64,000 nt of DNA from Mytilus galloprovincialis (lineage: Eukaryota; Mollusca; Bivalvia; Mytilida; Mytilidae), in contig NC_134839.1 of the NCBI RefSeq assembly GCF_965363235.1, positions 114,384,517 to 114,448,516 on the forward strand. The letters are read 5' to 3'. The position numbers and the translations under genes are program-made. How positions within the stretch are numbered: position 1 is the first letter of the stretch; every line of letters starts with the position of its first letter. Below are positions 13,201-25,125 of the stretch, one piece after another. Under the pieces are notes generated by a model. That model was not told the DNA's origin, ran no database searches, and was given only the letters and a program-made list of their open reading frames with translations.

Positions 13201-13420
13201 ACATGTTGGTAAAATGAGTTACATGCATAACAAATAAGTTACATGTTTGTAAAATATTACATGTTTGTAAAATAAAACTTACAGTTGCAGCTTCCACTGA
13301 AATGCTTTTCTGGAAATAGCTTGTTAATCCCTTTAACAATTCCAGTTTTGTTACGTTGCCATCTTTGTTGGCATCACAGACATCAAAGATCTTGTTGGCT
13401 TCAGACTCACTGATAGGCAT
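10299..13420 (-). CDS. Calmodulin-like four-EF-hand protein (3 exons, complete)
   Basis: Spliced CDS on the minus strand: exon 1 13420-13283 (138 nt), exon 2 12700-12612 (89 nt), exon 3 10485-10299 (187 nt, TAA stop). The total of 414 nt gives 137 aa, and all junctions are GT..AG with matching phase. Four Ca-binding loops follow in order: DANKDGNVTKLE (exon 1), DDNKDDKITRDE (exon 2), DKNGDGTLSRAE and DKDGDGQISKKE (exon 3). All four have acidic or Asn ligands at positions 1, 3, 5 and 12. Loop 2 has Asp instead of the usual Gly at position 6, which may weaken it. The length is slightly below calmodulin (about 149 aa), and the pairing fits a calmodulin or troponin-C-like cytosolic Ca sensor. No myristoylation signal or membrane segment is seen. 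The target is unknown. Intron 2 contains two MITEs and a dispersed-repeat fragment; intron 1 begins with a small donor-like repeat. Confidence 0.9.
10577..10861. mobile_element. PIF/Harbinger-like MITE
   Basis: Inverted terminal repeats of about 40 bp start GGGAGCTACCATTTG at 10577 and end with the complement at 10861. They are flanked by direct TTA trinucleotides (10574-10576 and 10862-10864). TTA/TAA target duplications and GGG-starting ends fit PIF/Harbinger. The interior consists of about seven irregular TCCTGCC-plus-oligo-T repeats and encodes nothing. It lies in intron 2 of the EF-hand gene. Confidence 0.8.
11101..11412. mobile_element. Tc1/mariner-type MITE (TA target)
   Basis: The ends are TACACTGTAAA (11101) and its complement TTTACAGTGTA (to 11412), flanked by TA on both sides. 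The interior is made of repeated GTGTTTAG / CTAAACAC motifs in both orientations, so the whole element can fold on itself. No ORF. Located in intron 2 of the EF-hand gene. Confidence 0.7.
11446..11665 (-). repeat. Dispersed repeat C, minus-strand copy
   Basis: The reverse complement matches the unit repeated at 47412-48479: it shares the GACGCGCGTTTCGTCTAC core, the AGAGCATTGAG and CAAATACAGCT segments, and the AGCCTTAGTATTTCAAAA end. It starts with the family's AATAAAC end. Confidence 0.8.
13183..13282 (-). repeat. Short tandem repeat of 5' splice-site-like sequence at start of EF-hand intron 1
   Basis: Reading the minus strand from the real donor at 13282, the intron opens GTAAGTTTTATTTTACAAAC and continues with 18-22-bp units that each begin GTAA(T/C) and end near ACAT: about five GTAA-starting units in the first 100 bases. 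Each is a potential weak donor. Confidence 0.6.
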
Positions 13421-14399
13421 TGTGTACTTTGGAAAGGTTCAGCGAAAAATAGGACGACTTTCTTGTTACGCGTTACAAACTTTTAAATGAATGAAATGTT
13501 TTACCTGGTCGGTTTATTACCTGTGTTAACACATATTTGTACGATGAAACCGTTCATACGTATAATATTTTAAATGCCTTCTCGGAGGGTTTATAATGTT
13601 AGGCTATATAACTCTTCCTCGAAAAAGTCATTGGTCATTTATGACTAAATACCAGGAAATTCAGTCCAAAATAATCTGCGTAGAAATAAGTAAAATATTA
13701 CGATGTAAAAATGCGTGTCAGGTGACAAATAAAAATAACTATTGCTCTTATGGACCAACTATTTTTTCCCTGTATATATTTGTCTGAATTGTACAATTTT
13801 CACCTTGACTGGTTTTTTCTCTCTCTCAAGAAATTAGGTGGTAACTCAATTCAAAGAATTGCATTGAATTGAATTGAGAGAAGATGTTGATACATGTCTT
13901 TCGTACGATAAATTTATATTCAATTTGTCGTAAAAAAGAATATTGTCCCGAGATGCATTATTGGAATAAAATATTAAATTCTGGTTAAACAATGAAATCT
14001 ACGAGGATTTGAAGTCGAAATAAGATATTTCACCATGTCAAAACAGTGAAAATCACTGAATGTGTAAACTGTTAAAGTATAAACAGATATATCAAATTAA
14101 TATTGATATAACAACATGTTTTAAAGTTGTTTTTGACACTTTGTTTCATTCATTCATGTAAACTATCAGATATAAAGCTTTATCGATTGAAAAGATATGG
14201 ACGAAGCAACAAACATGTAAGAATATTATTTTAGATTTAATTTCTTACATATGGGATTATAACTTATATATATTGATGGTTGGTGAGAGGCAAATAGCAT
14301 ATATGTAAAACCAATTATTTTATTTCAGTGTGTTTGTTGTTTAATTGTGTACACTTTTATGCAAAAGAGATGAGAGTAAAGTATCAATGAGGAAGCACT

Positions 14400-15085
14400 A
14401 TATCGAAACAATCGTGATAAAAGAACTAAAAGCCATTGTACAGCCTTCAATGGCACGATTGCCTTTAAATGATAGAACTAAATAGTAAAAACATTATATA
14501 CCCTTTCATGATACGATAACCTATATCAAGTGGAAAACTCAAAGCCCATTTACATCTATGGCACGATTGCCTTTAAATAATAGAACTAAAGAGTAAAAAT
14601 ATTATATACCCTTTCATGATACGATAACCTATATCAAGTGGAAAACTCAAAGCCCATTTACAGCCTTCAATGGCACGATTGCCTTTAAATGATAGAACTA
14701 AAAAGTAAAAATCATTATATACCCTTTCATGATACGATAACCTATATCAAGTGGAAAACTCAAAGCCCATTTACAGCCTTCAATGGCACGATTGCCTTTA
14801 AATAATAGAACTAAATAGTAAAAATCATTATATACACTTTCATGATACGATAACCTATATCAAGTGGAAAACTCAAAGCCCATTTACAGCCTTCAATGGC
14901 ACGATTGCCTTTAAATGATATAACTAAATAGTAAAAATCATTATATACCCTTTCATGATACGATAACCTGTACCCAGTGGAAAACTCAAAGCCCATTTAC
15001 AGCCGTCAATGATACGATAGCCTTTAAATGAGAGGAGAACGAAAAGCCACTGTATAGCCTCAATTATACGATAGGCTAACTACAA
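14400..15085. repeat. Tandem repeat of about 115 bp, six copies
   Basis: Units share the segments GGCACGATTGCCTTTAAAT, CCCTTTCATGATACGATAAC and AAACTCAAAGCCCATTTACA. Boundaries recur near 14440, 14550, 14665, 14780, 14897 and 15005, the last being diverged. It lies 5' of the EF-hand gene on its strand. Confidence 0.9.
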
Positions 15086-16020
15086 GCCACTATACAGCCT
15101 TCGGACCTACATGGTGATCCGTTGAATACAATTCTCTCGTCATGTCTTATCTGAATCATCATCACATGTTTATACCCAGAAGCTAAACAGATGACAAATC
15201 TAACCCGATACACATGTAGATACAAGATAAGTGTGTGTAGTGATGGGTAATAAGTAAACCATGTACACCAAATAAGTAGATCTTATAAAGTTTATGTTAT
15301 AAGTAAATGTACATGTGTCATAACATAAAATGGGGCTTGTGGACAGGATCCTGTCAGTTGGTCAAACGACTGAATCATTAGAATTGTATGCTTTATAAAT
15401 GATCCAACGACAAAACCATGGGACATCGAAGCAAATGTGCTACAGGTTAATTTGCGAAAGAGGCAATACAAATCCAGCATCACTGTGTCTCACCACTATA
15501 CAAGTCTATGTATAGGTTGTGAGATAAAACAAGTAAAGACTTCTCTTGACAAGGAACACACTGACACTAAGGCAAAATATTACCACAGAAATATGTTTGG
15601 TGTTTTCAATATGTCATTTAAAGATTCAACTGTTAGGTAGCTTTTGAAACTGAGGCAATTCATAATCCAAAAGGAAAAATTAAAGCAGTCTTTGATTCCA
15701 ATGTATTATTTCTAAACTGGGTCCACTAAATCTTAAATTTTCATTCTATGCAGTAGTACGTGATGCCATTGTAATGCTATCGCCCGTTAAAAACCCTATC
15801 AATGTAATATTATGTTCTGTTATGAATTAAATATCTAATTATTGTACTAATACCTACTTTCGTCTTCTTATCAAAGATTCGACTATTCTCAGTTTCTATG
15901 TACTACTATATAATACTTCTTTCATATTTTATATTTGACATAACAGTGGATTAAGTGATTGATGTTCTTTGCTAATTCTCTAGTGACTGTTTATTATTAT
16001 CACTATATCATTACTAAACT
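15086..16020. other. Intergenic, no gene recognised
   Basis: AT-rich; only short ORFs without domains. Between the 3' end of the aminotransferase gene and the 5' end of the EF-hand gene. Confidence 0.5.
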
Positions 16021-16025
16021 AAAAT

Positions 16026-16895
16026 AGGCTGGTGATTACTATACTCGTATGGCCACGTTTTTCATTCCTTACTACTTACTATCTAGGCTGGTGATTACTA
16101 TACTCATATGTCCACGTTTGTCATTCCTTACTACTTACTATCTAGGCTGATGATTACTATACTCGTATGGCCAGGCTGATGATTACTATACTCGTAAGGC
16201 CACGTTTGTCATTCCTTACTACTTACTATCTAGTCTGGTGATTACTATACTCGTATGGCCACGTTTGTCATTCCTTACTACTTACTATCTAGTCTGGTGA
16301 TTACTATACTCGTATGGCCACGTTTGTCATTCCTTACTACTTACTATCTAGGCTGATGATTACTATACTCGTATGTCCACGTTTATCATTCCTTACAACT
16401 TACTATCTAGGCTGGTGATTACTATACTCGTTTGTCCACGTTTGTCATTCCTTACAACTTACTATCTAGGCTGGTGATTACTATACTCGTATGTCCACGT
16501 TTGTCATTCCTTACAACTTACTATCTAGGCTGGTGATTACTATACTCGTATGTCCAGGTTTGTCATTCCTTACTACTTACTATCTAGGCTGGTGATTACT
16601 ATACTCGTATGGCAACGTTTATCATTCCTTACAACTTACTATCTAGGCTGGTGATTACTATACTCGTATGTCCAGGTTTATCATTCCTTACAACTTACTA
16701 TCTAGGCTGGTGATTACTATACTCGTATGGCCACGTTTGTCATTCCTTACAACTTACTATCTAGGCTGGTGATTACTATACTCGTATGTCCAGGTTTGTC
16801 ATTCCTTACTACTTAATAGGCTAATGATTACTATACTCGTATGTCCAGGTTTGTCATTCCTTACTGCTTACTATCATATGTCTATTTTGTCAATC
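16026..16895. repeat. 59-bp minisatellite, about 14 copies
   Basis: Unit consensus contains GGCTGGTGATTACTATACTC followed by GTATGTCCACG, TTTGTCATTCC and TTACTACTTACTATCTA. Copies differ by a few substitutions; one truncated copy lies near 16155-16180. Confidence 0.92.
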
Positions 16896-17254
16896 TTACA
16901 TAGACATGTATATTGATATGTTTTTAGGTTTTGTTAGCTGATACCCTCAAATGGTCATTTTTATTATTATCTCATTTGTAATGTCCAAACATTTCTTATA
17001 ATTAAGACATAAAATAAAAGTCTAATGAAAAATTCCGAAGACAAAAAAATATTTTCGTTTTTCCATATTTTAAACGGTTTTTTTTTCATGGAGTTTTTAC
17101 TTTTAGTAAATTTAGAGAGGGTTTGCGTTTTTAAAACATCAATAACTTTGTCAAACTTTTAGATTTGAAAAATTCGACAGAAGCTTCTTCAAAATTTAGA
17201 AATAGCGTCTTGAGGAAGCCACCCCACCCTTTGCATACTGATAACTTAATTCAT

Positions 17255-17840
17255 TTTTATACGCCCGTTTACGGGACGTATTATGGTATACCGTTGCCCG
17301 TCCGTCCGTCCGTCCGTCCGTCCGTCCGTCCGTCCGTCCGTCGTCCACATGTCGTACAATAACTTAAAAAAACGCTTAATTCAGTTTGTATGAAACTTTG
17401 GTGGATTGGAAATATCTATTGACGTGAGCTCCCTTTCGATTTGTATAAATTTGAGATTTGAGGTTTCCGAGTTTTGGGGTTTTATTCATTAAAAAATTGT
17501 GATTTTCCAGTTTTCGTACAATAATTCAAAAATGCTTTGAGCTGTTCTCATGAAACTTTGTAGAATAGTTTATATTTATTGACTCAAGCTCCATTTCAAT
17601 TTTTATAAATTTTAGATTTTGCGTTTCCGAGTTATGAGATTTTATTCATAAAAAAGATGGGATTCTCCAGTTTTTGGAAAATAACTCAAAAGTGCTTTGA
17701 GCAGATTTCATGAAATTTTGATGACTAGTTTTATATTTATAATTACCTCCCTTTAGTTTTAAAAATAAATTTCTGATAAAACATTGAGGAGTAATGGAAC
17801 TTTATTAGTTGAAAAAGCGACGGGCGTATCATGCGCTCAT
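17255..17840. repeat. Dispersed element with (CCGT)n and short inverted ends
   Basis: Begins ATACGCCCGT near 17259 and ends with the complement ACGGGCGTAT near 17829. A (CCGT)n microsatellite occupies 17290-17342. A motif of about 115 bp (TTTCCGAGTT..GGTTTTATTCAT..AAAA..GTGATTTTCCAG) repeats about three times inside. No credible ORF. The terminal inverted sequences suggest a non-autonomous DNA element, but a target duplication was not resolved. Confidence 0.6.
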
Positions 17841-18385
17841 GGCGCAGCTCTTTATTTTAGAAGACAGCATTACATGTTTATCCTGACAGCAACCTTAGCA
17901 ATTGGTACGTAAGTTTCGGAGGAACCTTTTAAGATTTGTTTATTATTTTCATGATTTAGTCTCATTTGCAATATTCATTCTTAGTCTCGTATGCCGTGTT
18001 CATTATGTGTCATTAACTATGCATGATGTTATTAATTATTATCAGTGCAAATTGTTGTTGTCCTCTCTTTAATTTTGTAATTCAAGTTTTCGTCTTTCTT
18101 CAAATATTACCTCGTTTGGTTTGCATCGTCTTTTATTCTGTATATAAATGTTAAAATCATTACAATATTTTATACTCTTATTGCATTACAATATTTTATA
18201 CTCTTATTGCATTTCAGTAAGAAAAATACTGGTGAAAATTATAACAATAAAATTCAAAATCATTCATATGAAATATTTTTGTGATTGTATTTTAATTTAC
18301 TGTAAAGATATGTCCTGGTAAGCTCCTATTATATTCCTCTAACCAACAAAAATAAAACAAAATGATTGTCTCAGTAAACTATCCC

Positions 18386-21300
18386 CTATTTGTCTTGGCC
18401 CCATATTGATTGGTATTCTCTCACAGCATCTTTCAGTTTCTGGACGCCTCGTTTTAATTTCTCATCATCACAGAAACTAATGGACAATCTGATACAGTTT
18501 TTATAACTTTCCGTTGGTGATGTGCTAAAACATAAAACAAACACACATTTTACTTCAAGTAAAGTTACTAGTCCAATCAACATAATGAGTATCAATGATA
18601 ATTCCTGTCCATTTTGAAAACAGTCCAGTTTTTTAGTTTAAATCCGATATTAATATAATGTCCTAAAATGTACTTATAAAAAGAAGACGCGGTGTGATTA
18701 CAAATGAGACTACTCTTCACAAGAGACCAAATGACACAGAAATTAACAATTAGGTCACCGTACGGCCTTCAACAATGAGCAAAGTCAATACCGCATAGTC
18801 AGCTATAAAAGGCCTCAAAATAACAAATGCAAGACAATATTCAAACGAGAAAACTAACGGCATTGAACGAAAAAAAAATATGTAACACATCAACAAACGA
18901 CAACCACTGAATTTCAGGCTCCCGACTTAACACAGACACACACATACAGAATGTGGCGGGGTTAAACATGTTAGAGGGATCCCAACTCTCAACCTAACCT
19001 ATGACAGTGGTGTAACCGTACAACATAACAACGAACTATAACAATCATTTAAAAAGGCTAACTGATCAGATGGATACAAATAGAAATACATCTAACATAA
19101 ACAAATCTATAGTGAACATGGCTGGGTACTTGAACATCACAACAACAAAAAGACACCAAGTACAGATCTGAGAGTAATTGATGTTACTAACAGCTAGTTT
19201 AAAGCCACAAACAACTAATAATAAATTTAAAAAAACATGCATCTAAGACTAAATTATCAATCAGTAAACATCCAACATCCAATGGATTTAGTGTAAAGAC
19301 ATCATAAACTGTCAAAGAAAAACATGACCTTATACAATGCCAGGACAGATGTATCGACAGATTGTATATCCATGAATGTGCATATGCATATAACTTTACA
19401 ATGGTTGAACCGGTGATGCTCCATACGTTCACAATAGCTGAATTGGTGGTGCTCTATACATCCACAATAGCTGAACTGATTGTGCTCCATGCGTCCACAA
19501 TAGCTGAACCGGTGGTGCTCCATACGTTCAAAATAGCTGAACTGGTGGTGCTCACTACGTCCACAAGAGCGGAACTGATGGTACTCTATACATCCACAAT
19601 AGCTGAACTGGTGGTGCTCCATAAATATACAAAAGCTGAACTGATGGTGCTCCATATGTCCAAAATAGCTGAACTGGTGGTGTTCCACTTGGTCCATTTG
19701 GATGGTTAAACATGTAATTCCCTTACAATATCAATAAAATAAAATCCGACAAGTGAAAAAAATATTAAAACTAAACAGATAATATTTACCTTGATCCTAT
19801 GATAAAATTGACGCCATGCTTCTCTATCCCAATCTGAAGAAGTAATTTGGAATCCAACGACGATGGCAATTCTGCCCACAAGAAAAATCCACCCTAAAAT
19901 GCAATGAAACTGTTAAAATAAATGTTAAATCTACCCTTAATAAAGAGTCAAAGAATAGAGAAAAGACATCAAAATGCCATCTTATTATATTTATCGATAA
20001 AAATAAGATATAAAATGAACAAAGTGAACCGAAGATAAGTATGTATTGGCATTACCTAGAAAACTCAAACCTAAGTTCATTCTACAGCTGGACTGTACAT
20101 TCATGGCCCCCAAAAAGATATAATGAAATACTTATATTTCAAAGTCTAACGTGGGAATTGCCGCCCATTTTCTAGTTTTGTATTATTGTTGTGTTTTTTA
20201 TTTGGGAAGATATTTTCTCTAAATACCACCCCAAATCCACTCCAAGGTATAGCTATATGTACAACAACGTATCACTCAGTATAAACAAATTTCCTTTAAC
20301 AACATATATATTATTACCTTTGGTTTTTCGCAAACAATAGGTACAGGGAAATCTTCACATAACAAATCATACAACAAATTCATTCTCCGCTGAAATTATA
20401 CTTTATAATTAGCATTATATATCTCGAAGTAATCAAAAGAGTAAACGAACAAAAATAACGTGTGTCAAATTAAAAAAAACCACAGCATATCAGCATATAC
20501 AAGAAATTAAAATAAGGGTGCTTTTCCCTTTCTACATGCACGATCCTAAATAAAAATGGTTGTGACTTCATAATCAATATTGGTCATATCGGAATTAGCA
20601 GTCTTCAAGACAATGATATTTCATGATACAGGGTTTTTTTTTTGTTGTTTTTTTTTTCATTGGATAAATTAATGTTTAAAACACTTAATCAAATGCAAGT
20701 TAGTTTTTTCTTTAAAACTGATAGTGTTGTTATACATATCGCACATATATATTCCTTATTTTATGTAAATGTTCTGCATAATTAAAAGTGTTATAACGGC
20801 ATATATGATCCTTAATTAGGTAGATATTTTGTATAATCATTAGTGTTTTACTGCATATATACTCCTTATTTTATGTAGATATTTTGCATAACTAATAGAG
20901 TTTTTTAAGTGTTTTACCGCATATATACTCCTGATTTTATGTAATTAATAGTGTTTTTACCGCATATACTCTCCTTATTTTATGTTATTAATAGTGTTTT
21001 TACCGCATATATACTCCTTATTTTATGTTATTAATAGTGTTTTTACCGCATACATACTCCTTATTTTATGTTATTAAAAGTGTTTTTACCGCATATATAT
21101 ACTCCTGATTTTGTATAATTAAGTGTTTTTACCGCATATATACTCTTGATTTTATGAATAAATAACTTGTTTTTACCGCATACATACTCCTGATTTTATG
21201 TAATTAATAGTGTTTTTACCGCATATATACTCCTTATTTTATGTTATTAAGTGTTTTACCGAATATATACTCCTGATTTTATGTAATTAATAGTGTTTTT

Positions 21301-24300
21301 ACCGCATATATTCTCCTTATTTTATGTTATTAATAGTGTTTTTACCGCATATATACTCCGGATTTTATGAATTAATAGTGTTTTTACCGCATATATACTC
21401 CTTATTTTATGTTATTAATAGTGTTTTTACCGCATATATACTCCTTATTTTATGTTATTAAAAGTGTTTTTACCGCATATATATACTCCTGATTTTGTAT
21501 AATTAAGTGTTTTTACCGCATATATACTCCTTATTTTATGTTATTAAGTGTTTTACCGCATATATACTCCTGATTTTATGTAATTAATAGTGTTTTTACC
21601 GCATATATTCTCCTTATTTTATGTTATTAATAGTGTTTTTACAGCATATATACTCCTGATTTTATGAATTAATAGTGTTTTTACCGCATATATACTCATT
21701 ATTTTATGTTATTAATAGTGTTTTTACCGCATATATACTCCGGATTTTATGTTATTAATAGTGTTTTTAACGCATATATACTCCTGATTTTATGTAATTG
21801 ATAGTATTATTACCGCATATATACTCCGGATTTTATGTAGATGTTTAGTGAGCATCCCTTGTTTCAGCGCTGTTGTCATCAGTCTTGAAGCGTAGTGGTT
21901 AAAACATCCTCCACTCCATGATGTGTTACTGTAAGCAAAATCAAGCCCTAACTTTCTTCATAAATATATTTATTTTTGAAACGAAAGAAATCGTCCGACG
22001 ATACTATTGTTTTCTTAAGACAACCCAAACATCCTCATTTTTATAGGAAGATTTTTTTTTTTAAATTTTAGCCACAGAAAATAAGATATTACATTCGTAA
22101 GGTTTTCGCGGAACCAAGTGTTTTAACTTCTTTCACTGTTGTCTTTGCTTACAAATATAAATTTTACCAAAACAACTACATAAAAAATGATAACCAACCA
22201 CAAACACCTGACTCTCACCTAACACATCAGACAACACAAACTACCAACAGTTGACCGTTACCAAACACACCAGACAACACGTGACTTTCACCAAACACAC
22301 CAGACAACACATACGTCCAACACCAAACACACCACCAACCATCAACACTCGACTGATGCGAAAGATAACATACCACACGAACACCTGACTCCGAAGAATA
22401 TTAGTTACATAGTGTGCTAGTGACCTAATACGGTATATATGGGGTCAGTAAATTCCATATGGGGTGAGAGCGAAGGCCTCAATACTGTTAGCATTAAGAA
22501 ACTACTTCCATTGATCCTACAAAAACAGATACCAACAATAACAACTTGTGAGGGTTAAATGTGTTATATGAATTTATTTCAATCTTAATCATCAATTTCT
22601 TCGTCTGTTGAAACCTTTACGATTTTTTCTCAGTACCGTTTTGTTTTTATAAAGGGACGTAACACCACTACTAACCGTGTATGAAATAAACCCCGCCTCC
22701 CTACTACCTTATATGGAATATAAAGGGACGTAACTCCACTACTAACCGTGTATGAGATAAGCCCCGCCTCCCTACTAACCTATTATCAAATATACACGGT
22801 CTCCACGAGGGCGCTTTTAACCAATCACATTCCTAGAAATGTATAGGAGGTAAGATAAAAAGCATTACACCACACCATTCGTCAACAGACTCCCGAGAAA
22901 ACAGCACATACATCAAAAACACCCGATTACGAAGAAAACAAAGACAAACAACAACAAACTACACATGAAAATGAAAGCCTGACCCGTTGCTGATCTGGAC
23001 AATTGGTCTTATAAGTAAAACACATTAGAAATCTCTGCAAGCTTTTGAGTCCAGCTACTAACAGGATAAATATATTTCTATTCATTTTTTCAAGCTCTTA
23101 TTTACGATATTAAAATATATTGTAAGGTGTGAAATGCCCGGCATCTTTAACAATATAAAATTTTACGTTTTTTTGAGAATCATTCTTTTCACAGAACTGT
23201 TAAAATTGTAGCCGTACAAGTTTTAAAATGTTCACATCAAAGGATGCGCTAAGAGGAATATCGTCATAAAAACTTGTTATGGCTAAGTTAGAAGTAGTTT
23301 CTTTTGTCGTATACGGTTTTCAAATTTCTCATTGTGTACCAGTTACCAGTTATAGTACAATATTTAGATAACTGCATTCAGCGAGTTGAATACTGACCAA
23401 AACTAAACAACTATATCGAGAATTAACTTGCGGTAATTATTAATCCACTTACAATCTTAGAGTATAACTTACCATTTAGCAACAAGCTCTAGAATTCTCT
23501 CTGGAGCTTCTATCCATCCTAGTCTTATGCCTGGTGCTAGGATTTTAGAGAAAGTCCCGTTTGATAATACATTACCTTTGAAATCGTCATCATTCCTAAA
23601 AAGAAAGAAAATTATACTTATGGAATTCAAAAGTCTGAATCAGCATTGATGAGGGAAACACTATCAGGGGCGTAGCTGCCGTTAGGCACTTTAGGCACGT
23701 GCCTACACATATTTTTTTTACAAATAGTTTTTTTTTGTTTAAAAAAATAATGAACAACTTTATCTGTAGATGAAAGCCGGTGAAGTTGTCAAAACTCTTT
23801 AATTATCGAATGTCATGTGTACACTAGTCTCTCGTCCTTAGTGAATTGAATATTGGATAGAATTGAATGTTATTACGATTTTACCTTATATTGAAACTAT
23901 AAACTAGAACTTTGGTTCAGATCATTTCACTTCTACCAAGAAAAACTTGAAAGAACCTAAACTTAGACACATGAGTTTTTAATTAGTTGTTGTTAGTTTT
24001 CAACCATCTTTCCACTTTGTCTTCACCCGACTTGCAAATATTGGTCGTCCGTTTGGCTGTGCAGGATGTATAAATACGCAGTCACGTCTGGTCAGAATGG
24101 GGACTAAATCCGATGCTTAGTTGTAGAGAGAATGCAACTCTTTGATGAGTTCGTAGTTGGTCTACTGAAAGGCAAATTTTCTGCTCCTATCCAATAATCC
24201 CTCATTTTCCAATGCATGGCATTTTTAAATTTCCAGACCTTCGTCCTGGACGACACCTATTATAGGACCTAGCTCCAAATTGTATTTATTGGCAAAAAAA

Positions 24301-25093
24301 ATTCAACGGTCCTGAACTTGCATATATATTTGACGCTGGTTGTAAAAAAATCAATCAATCAACTGGCTTCCAGTAATTTTGAGGACTCTCAAATCTGCGT
24401 TTAATGGTCACAATCAGTGGCGGATCCAGAAATTTTCATAAGTGGGGGCCCACTGACTGACCTGAGAGGGGGCCCGCTCCAGTCACGCTTCAGTGATTCC
24501 CTATATAAGTAACCAAATTTTTTCCCAAAAAGGGGGGGGCGGGCCCCCTGCGCCCCCCCCCCCTAAATCTGCCTCTGACAATTATTCAAAATTCCTAAGC
24601 AGGTAGGGATTTTACAGTAGAGGATATAAAGAAATACGAATTTCTTGAATTTTGTTAGGCATCGACTATGGCTGTATGTATTTGTGTGGCTAGGATGAAG
24701 GTTAAAGATTCAAAAGATTGATGATTGATGTCTAGCCAAAAGGATAGTTCTATTATACAGTAGTATCATTGTTCACGTGCCTATTTTTTTTTAAAGAAGG
24801 ATCATCAATATTTACTACTAGTATTAAATAAGTTAAACGTATATATCAATCAGAACGGAATAGATATGATAATAGCAAACAGAGTGCACTGCTTAGTTAA
24901 AGGGATATGCTGATCTACGCTGGGCAATCAGGGGCGGATCCAGCCAATTTAAAAAGGGAGGTTCCCAACCCAGGACAAAAGGGGGGGTTCCAACTATATG
25001 TCCCCATTCAAATGCATTGATCGGCCAAAAAAAGGGGGGTTCCAACCCCCGGAACCCCCCTCCCCCTGGATCCGCCAATGGCAATGCATATTG

Positions 25094-25125
<32 letters not shown>

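Noticed and set aside
19302-19709. 131-aa and 115-aa repeat ORFs on opposite strands
   Set aside because: 33-bp minisatellite; open on both strands for the same reason, and intronic.
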